64,000 nucleotides of DNA, taken from NCBI GenBank assembly GCA_024663395.1, contig JANFAH010000102.1, positions 1-64,000 of the forward strand, given 5' to 3'. The position numbers and the translations under genes were made by a program. Below, one piece after another: positions 54,883 through 64,000 of the stretch. The notes below the pieces were generated by a model. It saw only the letters and a list, made by a program, of their open reading frames with translations, did no database searches and was not told the origin of the DNA. Each line of letters starts with the position of its first letter. Position 1 is the stretch's first letter. The stretch is from Pisolithus tinctorius. Its lineage: Eukaryota; Basidiomycota; Agaricomycetes; Boletales; Pisolithaceae.

Positions 54883-56199
54883 TCATTGTGATGGCAGAGC
54901 CAGCCAGCTGGTACCACAAGCTGCCCACACATCAACCACATTCCCTATAGGGCCCGCACCGTCCCTGGGCCAGATTTGTGCAGGAAGGGTGACATCTTCC
55001 AGCATTCCAAGTCCAAGGTTTCCGTGCTCGTTCCACCCCCAACCCCAAACACTATTAGATATACCCTTCCCCATGTCCCCTGACGGCGAGGTCAACACGA
55101 GCACATGCTCGCTGCCGCATGCCAGCTTGATGATATGGGTTGTGGGCTCGATGGGTAGCTTCACAATGCCAATTGTGTTTGAGTTAGACACCGCAGAGTT
55201 AGTTCTGCCAAGTTGCCCTTTCGTATTGCTCCCCGTCGCAAGTAGAAGGTCTTGCATACCTTCGCGGGTATGGACGTATGTCCCATTCCATGTGCACCCG
55301 ATTCTCTCAATGGGCATCTGCAACAATGAGAGGCCATCGAGCTGGTCCTTTCTGTTAGAACCAAGCACTGATATGCGGTTAGATTCGTGTAAGACAACAG
55401 TGTGTTCGTTCCCCAGCGCACAGCAACGCATAGGATCGCTCGCTACGTCTATGGGTATCAGTGCTGGACGGCTGATGACCGCAGCCTTCGTTTTCTGGCC
55501 CAATTGACCTTGTCGTGAAGATCCCCACCCAACGAGGACTGAAGACAAGGTCGTACCGTCGGCGGTGCGAGTCTGTAGCTCTACCACAACGTGTCGCGGT
55601 CCCGCCTGGAGGGATCCGATGATGAGAACACTATTTGGAGGTTTTACGCCTGCTTCTTCGTCTAGTGCAGAGGCTAGATTGACGATCCTCGCCTTATTTG
55701 CGGCATTCAAGTTCTCTCCACCTAGCGCACCAAAATCGTTGCTGCCCATGGATATGAGTATGTCTGGTCTCCCGGGGCACGATAATACGAGATATGTTGT
55801 CTCCCATGCAGCGGCCACGAGACGACATGTATACGACAATCTCCTCTGCTGAAACAGCTCACCAAATGGCATCGAAAGCGGCCTGAATACGAAGGGCTCA
55901 TCCTTTGATGCCTCCATTGGCGCGTTACGGTCCGGTCCTAGCTGTCCTTTGCTCCCATCACCTGCACCCCACAACTGGACATCTCCGTCCTTAGACTGGA
56001 GGAGGATAACAGTATGGCTTGAACCGCTCGCAAGGCCTAAGATTCTGGCGGTGTTGGTCGGTAAGTGGGGACCGTGATCTTCGAACACGCAAGGTGTAAA
56101 TGAGTGGGCGTCATCAGTGGAGCCGATCCCCAGCTGCCCGCGAGCGTTGGAGCCTGCTGCTAGCAAAGTGGTAGGATAAGGACTTGAGGGTGTTGTCAT
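54883..56199 (-). CDS. RCC1-repeat protein (ATS1-like)
   Basis: Single exon, 438 residues, unusual here where most genes have introns. At least five RCC1 blades: LLAAGSNARGQLG, LWGAGDGSKGQLG, SMGSNDFGALG, GWGSSRQGQLG, ATGSNTKGQLG and GWGWNEHGNLG, and ATLG-type ends such as CGTSWLALP. The seven-bladed propeller is complete in length. No added domain. In yeast the most similar small RCC1 protein is Ats1, involved with tubulin and Kti11/Kti13 in tRNA wobble-uridine modification; orthology is inferred from size only. Start MTTPSSPYPTTLLAAGSN at 56199. Convergent with nothing nearby; a possible small fragment follows downstream. Confidence 0.85.
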   Translation of the reverse strand: MTTPSSPYPTTLLAAGSNARGQLGIGSTDDAHSFTPCVFEDHGPHLPTNTARILGLASGSSHTVILLQSKDGDVQLWGAGDGSKGQLGPDRNAPMEASKDEPFVFRPLSMPFGELFQQRRLSYTCRLVAAAWETTYLVLSCPGRPDILISMGSNDFGALGGENLNAANKARIVNLASALDEEAGVKPPNSVLIIGSLQAGPRHVVVELQTRTADGTTLSSVLVGWGSSRQGQLGQKTKAAVISRPALIPIDVASDPMRCCALGNEHTVVLHESNRISVLGSNRKDQLDGLSLLQMPIERIGCTWNGTYVHTREGMQDLLLATGSNTKGQLGRTNSAVSNSNTIGIVKLPIEPTTHIIKLACGSEHVLVLTSPSGDMGKGISNSVWGWGWNEHGNLGLGMLEDVTLPAQIWPRDGAGPIGNVVDVWAACGTSWLALPSQ

Positions 56200-56532
56200 C
56201 GCCTTGAAATCTCAGTGTACAGTTCGGATTCCAGTGCAGAGTTTGTTTGCCACGAACGGGCGACTCTACAGCATTATCAATAGGGTTACCCGAAGTCGGC
56301 ACCTACGCCGCCGCCGACCACCATAAATTTAGCTGTAGGTGTAGGTGCCAACTTTGAGTGAGGCTATTGTATGTACTATCGCCTTGGCTTCGAGGAAATT
56401 ACTGTCGCATCACTACGCAGTACGATACAGACTATAGTTACATATACGCAATGAAATTATGTACACTAGATTAATGGGCATCATCTCTCAAGGTATCGCT
56501 TCCTCGTACATGTACGTGGGCATCAAGGATAG

Positions 56533-59500
56533 TTAGGAGAGTTTGGAACCCATAAGTTTGACTATCGACACGCGGCTCGTCAGTATTATTTCAAAGGTAG
56601 AAATTGCAAATACGCACCAGTTCCGTCGGGCTCACCAACGGCGTACATCATTTCTAGAGGGTGGAAAGCAAAAGACGTATATCTGGGAATATATGACGAA
56701 GGCGGACGTCGGGAATATACGGGTAACCCTGTCGGCAGCATCATCGAAGAGAGAACGTTGAAATCCGTCATAGAGTGTAACAAGAGTCGTTGGTGTCTCC
56801 AGTTCGCTGGGGTGAGCGCAGATGTACTGTTAAGGTGCAAATGGTTCAGCAACGACCAAACAAGATGTCTGGATGCACGTACGTGGAAAAGACGGCAGTT
56901 TGGGGATGGACGTCGAAGGTCGATAGCCCTCCTGGATGTAGATCTAGTGTGTGGATGGGGCGCTCGGGACCTCTGACATCCCATAGGCGGACGTCTCCAG
57001 CAAGGCTGGTTACATGAGTCAATGCGCGCTTGATAAGGAGACTGAAACAGACCTGGTCGACAGGAATTGCCCACTATATCTTGGGTGATATTTGACGTTC
57101 TGTACCCACGAAGGATGGCTTTGGTAGGTCCTAACTATTGCATCTTCTTCCTCTAGACGGCGATCAAACATTTTTATGACACCATCTGCAAATGCAGCCA
57201 AGAAAGTTGATACAGAGGTGTGGTCAGACACTATAGCAGTGACAGGACTTTCAGAGTTGGTCTCCAAATTCTGCCACAGGGTTAGTACATGTTTAGCGGA
57301 GCCCCGATATGCCCATATACTCACCAATACATGCAACTCGGTATGCCCCTCCCAAACTCCGATGATCCTAGAGTCACCGCCCACAAGTAAAGTACCTCCT
57401 ACTTGTCTCCAGTCCATAACGATTCCGGTTCCTCTCCGAACGCTTATCATCTCATCAAGGGCGCGGAAAGAGCTGACCATCTGCAGTGGACCCTGGTCCA
57501 GCGCGGGATCATAATTGCGATACAATCGTATAATGCCGTCGGCTACCGAGGAATAATCAATGGACTTGGGCAGCTCGAAACATCATTAACGAACCCGAGC
57601 CTGTCATAATAATGCCGCCAACATCTTGGTTGATGATATGTAGCGACGTGATGCTTGTTCCACGAGGATTGCCGTTGCAGAAATAATTCAACCGCTTCCG
57701 TTGGGACCAATCCCAAACGCTGTGACTTCTGTCAGATCTTACAACATTACTTAAGACGAAGTGCAGACCTTATCATATCCGTGTCATTGGCGACAACTAG
57801 ATGTGGATCGTAGGAATGGAGTGCCATGGAGAGCGGGTTGCCGTTGACTTGCAAGTTTGCTACCGGCCTGTCCCATTGCACGCGTTCTGTACGAGTTCCA
57901 ACATCAGGCAGAAGAGATGTAAATGTCAAAAGAGATTACCTGCTTGGAGAGTCTGGGGCTGTGCCTCGGTTATTAGCTGTTCATTCCGTTGTTGCCTCCA
58001 AACTTGATAATTGTACTGCACACTTCCAGGCTCATCTGCTTCTGCTTGCTATGGATATCAAGATAACGTGAGATTGGGCCGCACATAATCGTAACCTTCG
58101 TACCCTCATTTGGGGCTCCTTGAAGTACTCGCAGCACCAATCAAAGAACGAACTCTTCAGAGGGAGGACATCTCTAAGTCCATTTCCCGTTCCACAGCCT
58201 AGCGGCACACTGCCCGAGTCCGTCGAGAACGTACTCCCGCATGGGCTGCTAAGGTCACCACCAAGCCCACTCAGGTCAGGCGCATGTCGCCGCCCATGGG
58301 CGCCTGATCGCCGACGTGCGCGCAAGCGTACCATATCCTCTTCCATGAGTGCCTCCATCACGTTCAGCGGCGTGTAGTCGGGTTGCGGAGCATACTCCGT
58401 TGGAGATGATGGTAGCGAAGCCCTCGTGGGGGTCGGCGGACGAGAATAGGGTGATGCGTACTGTGCAAAGTTCAAGTTCGGGGATGGGGGTCGTGACTGT
58501 GTTGTGTCCAAGCGTGACGGGGTCGAAAACCCGGGAAGGGGGCTGGGAGGTACCCGACCTTCTTCCACGCTTGGGAAGGCGATTCCACCAGCAAACGAGC
58601 GCAGCACGCTTGCAAAGGAGGACGTACGCCGAAGTGTGCTTGTGACGCCAGAAAAAGTGCTAGCTACAGTGTCAGCCCGCTTAAGACTGGGTCGGCTGGT
58701 AGGTGTGGGGGGACGTGGCATGAGCGGTGAAGACTGGAGAGATGGACCACGAGAGTGTGGACCAGCTGCAGATCCATGGTAACTCGGTGGTACGGGTGGG
58801 GAGTCGAGCGTTGTACAATCGAGCCGGTAAAATGGAGATGCAAGGAGAAGGGCCATGACATAGTCGGTGATGGTCTGTGCATTTGTTGCGACTTCGTGAT
58901 ATGGGTCAACAGTGAGCTCAAGGAGAGCGACAAATATAGTGAAGAACGATGAAAGTAGCACGCGATTCTCTTCACGAACCGCATCGTCGTCCGCGAAGGA
59001 ATCAAGCCATTCGGACATGGCCTGCGAGGTCACTTCTTCTTCACGAGGCTGCGGGTTCATTTCGGTTCGCCACTTACGATCTTCTTCCCAGTAGATCCAC
59101 GCGCAGACGACAAAGTAACCTCGCCATTCTTTGACAAGGCAGCTAATAAGGACGAGAAGTTCTTTACGAACCATGGGGCTCGCATCTTCCTTTGCGACAA
59201 CTGTTGCGCCTGTGACAACTGCAACTTCCATGCGAAAATGAACACGTTCTTCAAGTTGGTATTGCGTTCCACTACCCCCGCCTCCTTGTTTGGCAGGGTC
59301 AGCAGAACCACTTGCGCCCATGAACGTGCCCAAGGCGTACATAGCAGCAGCCCGCACCTCCGGAGAAGCATCGGAAAGTAGCGGAACGAGTTTGTCCTGC
59401 GTACCTCGGTCGACGCCATATACCTTGATCTCGTCGTTTCCTTCCCAAATTTGCGCGATACAAAGCGCACTCCACTGCCGGAGCAAAAAATCGTTCTCCT

Positions 59501-61517
59501 TCAACTTTTCAAAACAGCTGTCGAAGACCCGCTCGCGCCAGCACGCCATTTGACCGTGATAGAAATCCCGGGCAACCGTGGCGAGAATGAAGGCACACAT
59601 AGCCTTATGCTCAGAGCTATTAGGGAGGGAATGCTGAGGCTGATCGTCCGTTAGTCCGAGTACGTTCGCAAAGTATTTGAAACCTCCGGTGTTATGTAGA
59701 TCAACCTGCACGCTAGGGTCGACAGCCATAATGCGGGCCCAGATGAAAATGAGCACCGGGCGTAGGTCCTGGCCCGCTGCCTGAAGCAGTTTGGATATAT
59801 ATGGGAAAATGCCTATGGTGAGGACAAGATTGACGGCCCACGGACCGAGGTCGACAAATTGCGAGAGTAGAATGAGCGCGCGAAGGCGATGGGGTTGTGA
59901 CAGAAGAACCTGAAGCACGATAGGAAGCTGGTCTGGAGGCTTGCGTGGGACAAGTTCATCCGAATGTTGAGTATTAAGTCCTCTCCCGCCAGCATGTCCA
60001 TCAGCCACCAGGCCGTCTTCAAACCCAGGACCCCCGTTCTGCACTGGGAGGGATAGTGGCCCACGCTTCGTGAGAGCTGATCCACCACGAGATATCCAGA
60101 CTTCGAAAGCCGTCAGCTGGTCGGCGAAGAATCGGCTGGGAACGTACTGGTAGGGCTTCTCGCCCTGAGGACCAGTGGTATTACCCCGGGGGCCCTGCTG
60201 GCCAATGCGACCTGTGCGTGCAACTGCAGGCCCTAGGCTCTGCGTCGCGTTTCCTGCAGAAGGCACCTTGGAAAGTAGATCGGGAAGCTGTCTGAGACAT
60301 GTATCAACGGCGAGATCCCATGCTGACCATAGTGGATGGGTGTTGGTTGGAGGTAATGGTGGATACGTGTGAGGTGTGCAATGGTAGTTTTTCATGATAC
60401 GTTCAGCGAGGAGAAAATTGCGGAATAGCGAGGCAATGAGGAGGTCGGAGCGATACAGTCGTGTGAAGATGTCCCGAGGGAATGTTGTCCACGCAATTGT
60501 ATCTGTTATCGCCGTGAAAATCCAATTAAGCTCGCCCAGCGGGGTACGACGGTCTTTCAGATCTCCTGGCAATTGCATCACCATGTCCGGGGTGGTATTG
60601 TTGGGTAGGTGATGTGTCATGATGAAGTAGCGTAATGCGATGTCGATTGGGGACGTTAAACACGATGTGAAAATATCTGCGGGTAGCTCCGGGCAGGAAG
60701 GAAGCTGCTCATGTGCGAGACAAGCTGCAAGCTGCAAGGAGTGCATGTAGGGCTGCATGCCGTCAGGATAACCTCCCCGGGTATTGAAGACTTCTTGGTC
60801 CCGGCGCTCCGCAAAAATGTTGAAATTGGTCAGCAGGTTACCGGCAGCTGAGCAGTCCCAAATGTATACACCTGGCGATCCGAGCCAGCCCTGTAGCTCC
60901 ATGAGGGAAACAGGGATATATTGGGTGTAATTGCGGTTGAAACACCACAATTCACCGCTAGGTGTTGGCTTTGGCACGCCGTGGCCGTTATAGTAGAAGC
61001 AGACTGTGTCATCTTTGGCTTGTTTGCGAAGAGTCACACAAAATCTGCGAAGGTCTTCATAGGATGGATCAAGAATGGGCTTGTATGGGATTTTGAGGCT
61101 GAGGCCCTCGAACTGGTGTTGGAGGTTGGTACCGATGGCTTCTAGGGCTTTGTGGGAGGGCAAAGTATGTGGATCTACCCAACACTCGAGAACAGCACAG
61201 GGGCTAGTCTTGATGACATCCGGTGGATCCACGTCTATATTCAAACATAAGACGAGAGCAGCGTTCGCCGTCTTTAACTTTGAAGGAGCAGAGCCCCGCC
61301 AAGGAAAGATCTTGGATGAGTACGCCGAGTGCGGAGAGGGGTTGCCGCAGGTGAGATGGCGTTTGGCGGACCAGTAAGGAATCCAGCCACGTTTCGATAT
61401 AGTATCTGACCCCACCTCGGAGGTCTGTCTATCCCTTAAACCTTGAGCCTGGTAAGTCTTCTGGCAGTGTATGCAAGCGCGGTAACACCTACATTGTGCA
61501 TTTCGACCGTGCTGCAT
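56533..61517 (-). CDS. Raptor (Kog1/Mip1), TORC1 scaffold
   Basis: About 1,500 residues. A first exon of about 1,130 codons (61517-58104) carries the raptor N-terminal caspase-like domain: ALVLCLNIDVDPPDV, CAVLECWVDP, PSYEDLRRFCVTLRK, VCFYYNGHGVPKPT (the TOS-binding groove), VYIWDCSAAG; then HEAT repeats (LPIVLQVLLSQPHRLRAL, LVPLLSDASPEVRAAAMYAL) and a disordered Ser/Pro-rich linker. The C-terminal WD40 propeller lies in eight or so short exons from 58030 down (WDRPVANLQVNG, SHSVWDWSQRKRL, RIIGVWEGHTEL, TFLAAFADGVIKMFDRR, GDVRLWDVRGPERP, FHPLEMMYAVGEPDGT), ending KLMGSKLS at 56533. Raptor recruits substrates to TOR. The start at 61517 is the first ATG of the open frame; a start further down is possible. 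A 256-bp divergent spacer separates it from the dynactin gene. Confidence 0.92.
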
Positions 61518-61772
61518 CTGGGCGTTTGCCAGTTGACCGGTGCTGGTGCAAACGGACGACGATGCCTGCAGTGTTGCTGTGATTCCAGGGATGTGATGCC
61601 AGAGGCAACGCGTCGATCTGACGTGACGCCGGTGTGACAGGGATGTGACAGATTGGTCGTCACGTCACGGTTACTATAGGGTGGCGGTATCTACTAACTA
61701 TTAGTGAATACTACATACTAACATTAGGCTTTTCGTCAATATAATAGCAACGAGGACGAACGCCTCTTGGGA

Positions 61773-64000
61773 ATGTCCTCGATAGACCCACCTATAGGTG
61801 CTCTCGTCGAGATATCAAACGGCCGGGGAATCGTCCGTTTTTGTGGAACGACATCCTTCGCACCAGGCAAATGGGTTGGGATCGAGCTGTACGAGCCGAA
61901 GGGGAAGAATGACGGCTCTATCAACGGGATCGCATACTTCTCATGCAGACCGCTGTGTGGCGTGTTCATACGTCCAAGCCAGGTAAAAGTCATCTCTGCT
62001 GAACCCGAGCAACCCTCCGTGAGCGTGAGTGCATGTCTGGTACTACGTTCTTGCATTCCTAGGCCACATATCCTTTCCAGCGACCTCATCCAGGCGTCGC
62101 GCGATCCGGGTCTGGTCATCAGCGTACGCCAAGCACGGGTGTGTCTCGCGCTGCGTCCCTCCGTTCGGCCGGTGCATCGTCGTCATCGCGTTCGTCAAGT
62201 CCAGTGAAGCCCCCGGCGTCGTTGATGCCCCTTCTTCCATCCGGAACAGCCAGTCCACGCATCTCTCGCCTGGCACCACCATCGTCACCCGTGAAACGTA
62301 TCTCTTCGCTCGCTCTTCAACCGCGCAAGTCTTTCCCTCGCACATCCTCTGGAGACAGCAGCGGTCCTCTTAGTCCTGCACTTCAAACCCCACGTAGCAA
62401 CCGGTTACCAGTACAAGACACAACTATTGTGACGTCCCAACGAGCTACCTCCCCACTGTCTCTCCCTCCTCAAACCGGGTCACCAACTAGATCTGAACCT
62501 GCCGAACCTCAACTACCACCTGAACCTGTAGCAGCACCACATATTTCTCCACAGGTTTCATCTCTTCCTTCCATAACAAGCGGATCAGTTTCATCCCCTA
62601 TTGTAACTTCCCCGAGTGGTGGACCCCTCCAAGCACCCACCATACCGGTATCGAGGGAACCATCATCGCAGAGCGTTGCGGTATGTATGCTTCCTTTTCC
62701 ATGGCTAGCAGATTTATGTACCGAAACAGCGCAGTGTCGATGATACAGAGCTTCAAGAGCTCCGTGCAAAGACGCGTGTTTTGGAAGCGAGGCGCGCGGA
62801 TGACGCGCGACACATTCGCGAACTTGAGACGCGTCTCTCAGAGGCCGAGTCTTTCGTGGCTATCAGACCTAAACTACAAGCGAAGCTCAACCAACTCCAA
62901 ACTGAGCTCATCGCAACGCGCCGCGAGCTTTCAGACGCGCAACAACTAGCGCAGCTTTCCGATAACCGTGGCATAGACGCACACGAGCAATTGGAAATGG
63001 CGATGTTGGATAAGGAAGTGGCTGAGGAGAAGGCGGAGCTTGCACAGGCAGAACTGGAGGAGACGAAGGAACGACTCGCCCGCATGGAAGTAGAGTTACA
63101 GGTCCTGAAAGAGGGCGGCGGTAAGTGAACTTCCTGTCTGCGTTCACTTTGTCAAGATTTGATGTGTGCAGCTGCCGGGGATGATGGAGATCCGAATGTC
63201 AAGACCTCTTTAGCTTACATTCAACTGGAGAAGCATAATGAGCGTCTCAAGGAGGCACTCATCCGGTGTGTACTGCCTCTACTCGAAGTTGCAGTATCTT
63301 AAATCGTCGTTTCTATCCAGTTTGCGTGATATGTCTCAAGAAACAGAGCAAGAGCAGCGCCATCATATCGCCGAACTAGAGAGAGACATTGCTGGGATTG
63401 ATGAACTTCAAGGTTCTTACCTCGCCAGCATTCCTCGCCGCTCGATTTTTGACACAGCATTAATAGAACAACATGAATCTACGTTAATCAAACTATCAAA
63501 TGCCGAAACACAGATTGAAGATTTGAAATCACAGCTCGATGTTGCACTCGGAGCAGAAGATATGGTGCTTCATCTCACTGAGCGGACCATCCAGTACACC
63601 GAGGTAAGCAGTTCGAACATCTATCCAACTTGTATTTCTCTAATCCAGAGTAGAAAATTGAGGAGATGCGTATCACTATCGAAGACCTTGAGGCCCTCAA
63701 GGAACTTAACGATGAACTCGAAGAGAACCATGTCGAAGCTGAGAAGGTTTTGCAAGCAGAAATCGGTTTGAAACGGTCGTATTATTCAGCAAAAATCCTC
63801 TAATCCAGTATTCTGTCGCACAGATTCCAAGGATGGGCAGATCCGAGAACAACTCCAGAAAATCTCAACACTCGAGGATGCTTGTCAGGATCTCGACAAT
63901 ACCATTGGCCAATTCCGCGAGCTTGTCCTTCAGCTGCAGAGGTATAGTTCATTCACCTGTGCACTTCCAAAATTCCTAAATGTCTTTGCAGTGAACTTGA
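61773..64000 (+). CDS. Dynactin subunit 1 (p150-Glued), 5' part
   Basis: Runs off the right edge. Start MSSIDPPIGALVEI at 61773. The CAP-Gly domain (TTSFAPGKWVGIELYEPKGKNDG, then YFSCRPLCGVFIRPSQV) binds the tubulin/EB1 C-terminal EEY/F tail; the GKNDG motif is intact. After an intron (from about 62020) comes a Ser/Pro/Thr-rich basic region, then coiled coils: RADDARHIRELETRLSEAE, RPKLQAKLNQLQTEL, EKHNERLKEAL, and LKSQLDVALGAEDMVLHLTERTIQYTE. The following KIEEMRITIEDLEALKELNDELEENHVEAEK stretch is the conserved mark of p150 in the dynein-activating complex. At least eight exons are visible; the C-terminal half is outside the window. Diverges from raptor. Confidence 0.92.

Overview
The window looks like nuclear DNA of a filamentous basidiomycete, most likely an Agaricomycete. 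Almost every gene is cut by introns of about 45-60 bp with clear GT-AG (sometimes GC-AG) ends, genes lie on both strands with short spacers, and the content is typical of mushrooms and wood or litter fungi: an F-box family protein, tandem fungal-type glutathione transferases, tandem cytochromes P450, the fungal xanthine dioxygenase XanA, and orphan C2H2 finger proteins. I place it no lower than Agaricomycete-like Basidiomycota. Exon borders were set by eye from splice signals and family motifs, so small exons carry some uncertainty.

Layout. 0.1-4.5 kb: 5' end of an importin-beta/Kap114-like gene leaving the left edge, an F-box gene, and mitochondrial ribosomal protein uS15m. 4.8-11.1 kb: four tandem same-strand glutathione transferase paralogues (GSTFuA/UstS-like) with one shared intron position. 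11.7-12.1 kb: a decayed 5' fragment of the ribosome-biogenesis GTPase gene NOG2. 12.3-15.2 kb: enolase and a hypothetical acidic-tailed protein. 16.4-22.4 kb: two near-identical tandem P450 genes whose duplication unit ends inside or beside the 3' end of a GH47 alpha-mannosidase gene (22.4-25.1 kb). 25.5-27 kb: XanA. 27.5-35.4 kb: two paralogous C2H2 transcription factors in divergent orientation, 4 kb apart. 36.7-37.5 kb: centrin. 37.9-40 kb: two tandem multi-finger proteins of another family. 40.4-44.1 kb: an unrecognised small membrane protein and a large basidiomycete-type protein of unknown function. 45.6-54.4 kb: copper amine oxidase, Lto1, a phenol-hydroxylase-type FAD monooxygenase, Esf2/ABT1 and a very small-exon Swi5 gene. 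54.6-64 kb: an RCC1-repeat protein, Raptor (Kog1/Mip1) and, head to head with it, dynactin p150 running off the right edge.

The genes mix housekeeping functions (glycolysis, TORC1, dynactin, nuclear import, ribosome biogenesis, N-glycan trimming, recombination) with locally duplicated accessory functions (GST, P450, finger proteins). GSTs, P450s and the FAD monooxygenase would fit oxidation and conjugation of plant or wood aromatics, but nothing in the sequence shows that they act in one pathway, and I see no biosynthetic cluster.

I did not find a defence system or other clearly new system. The strongest unusual signals are: (1) recurrent GC-AG introns, seven by eye at five independent positions, including the shared GST intron that is GC-AG in three copies and GT-AG in the fourth; (2) the NOG2 relic, two of whose stops look like CAG to TAG changes; (3) P450 upstream regions that resemble a decayed 3' end of the neighbouring GH47 gene; (4) stop-free, multiple-of-three introns in uS15m, one of which would put a hydrophobic stretch into the S15 domain if retained; (5) hairpin-forming repeats upstream of the tandem finger genes.
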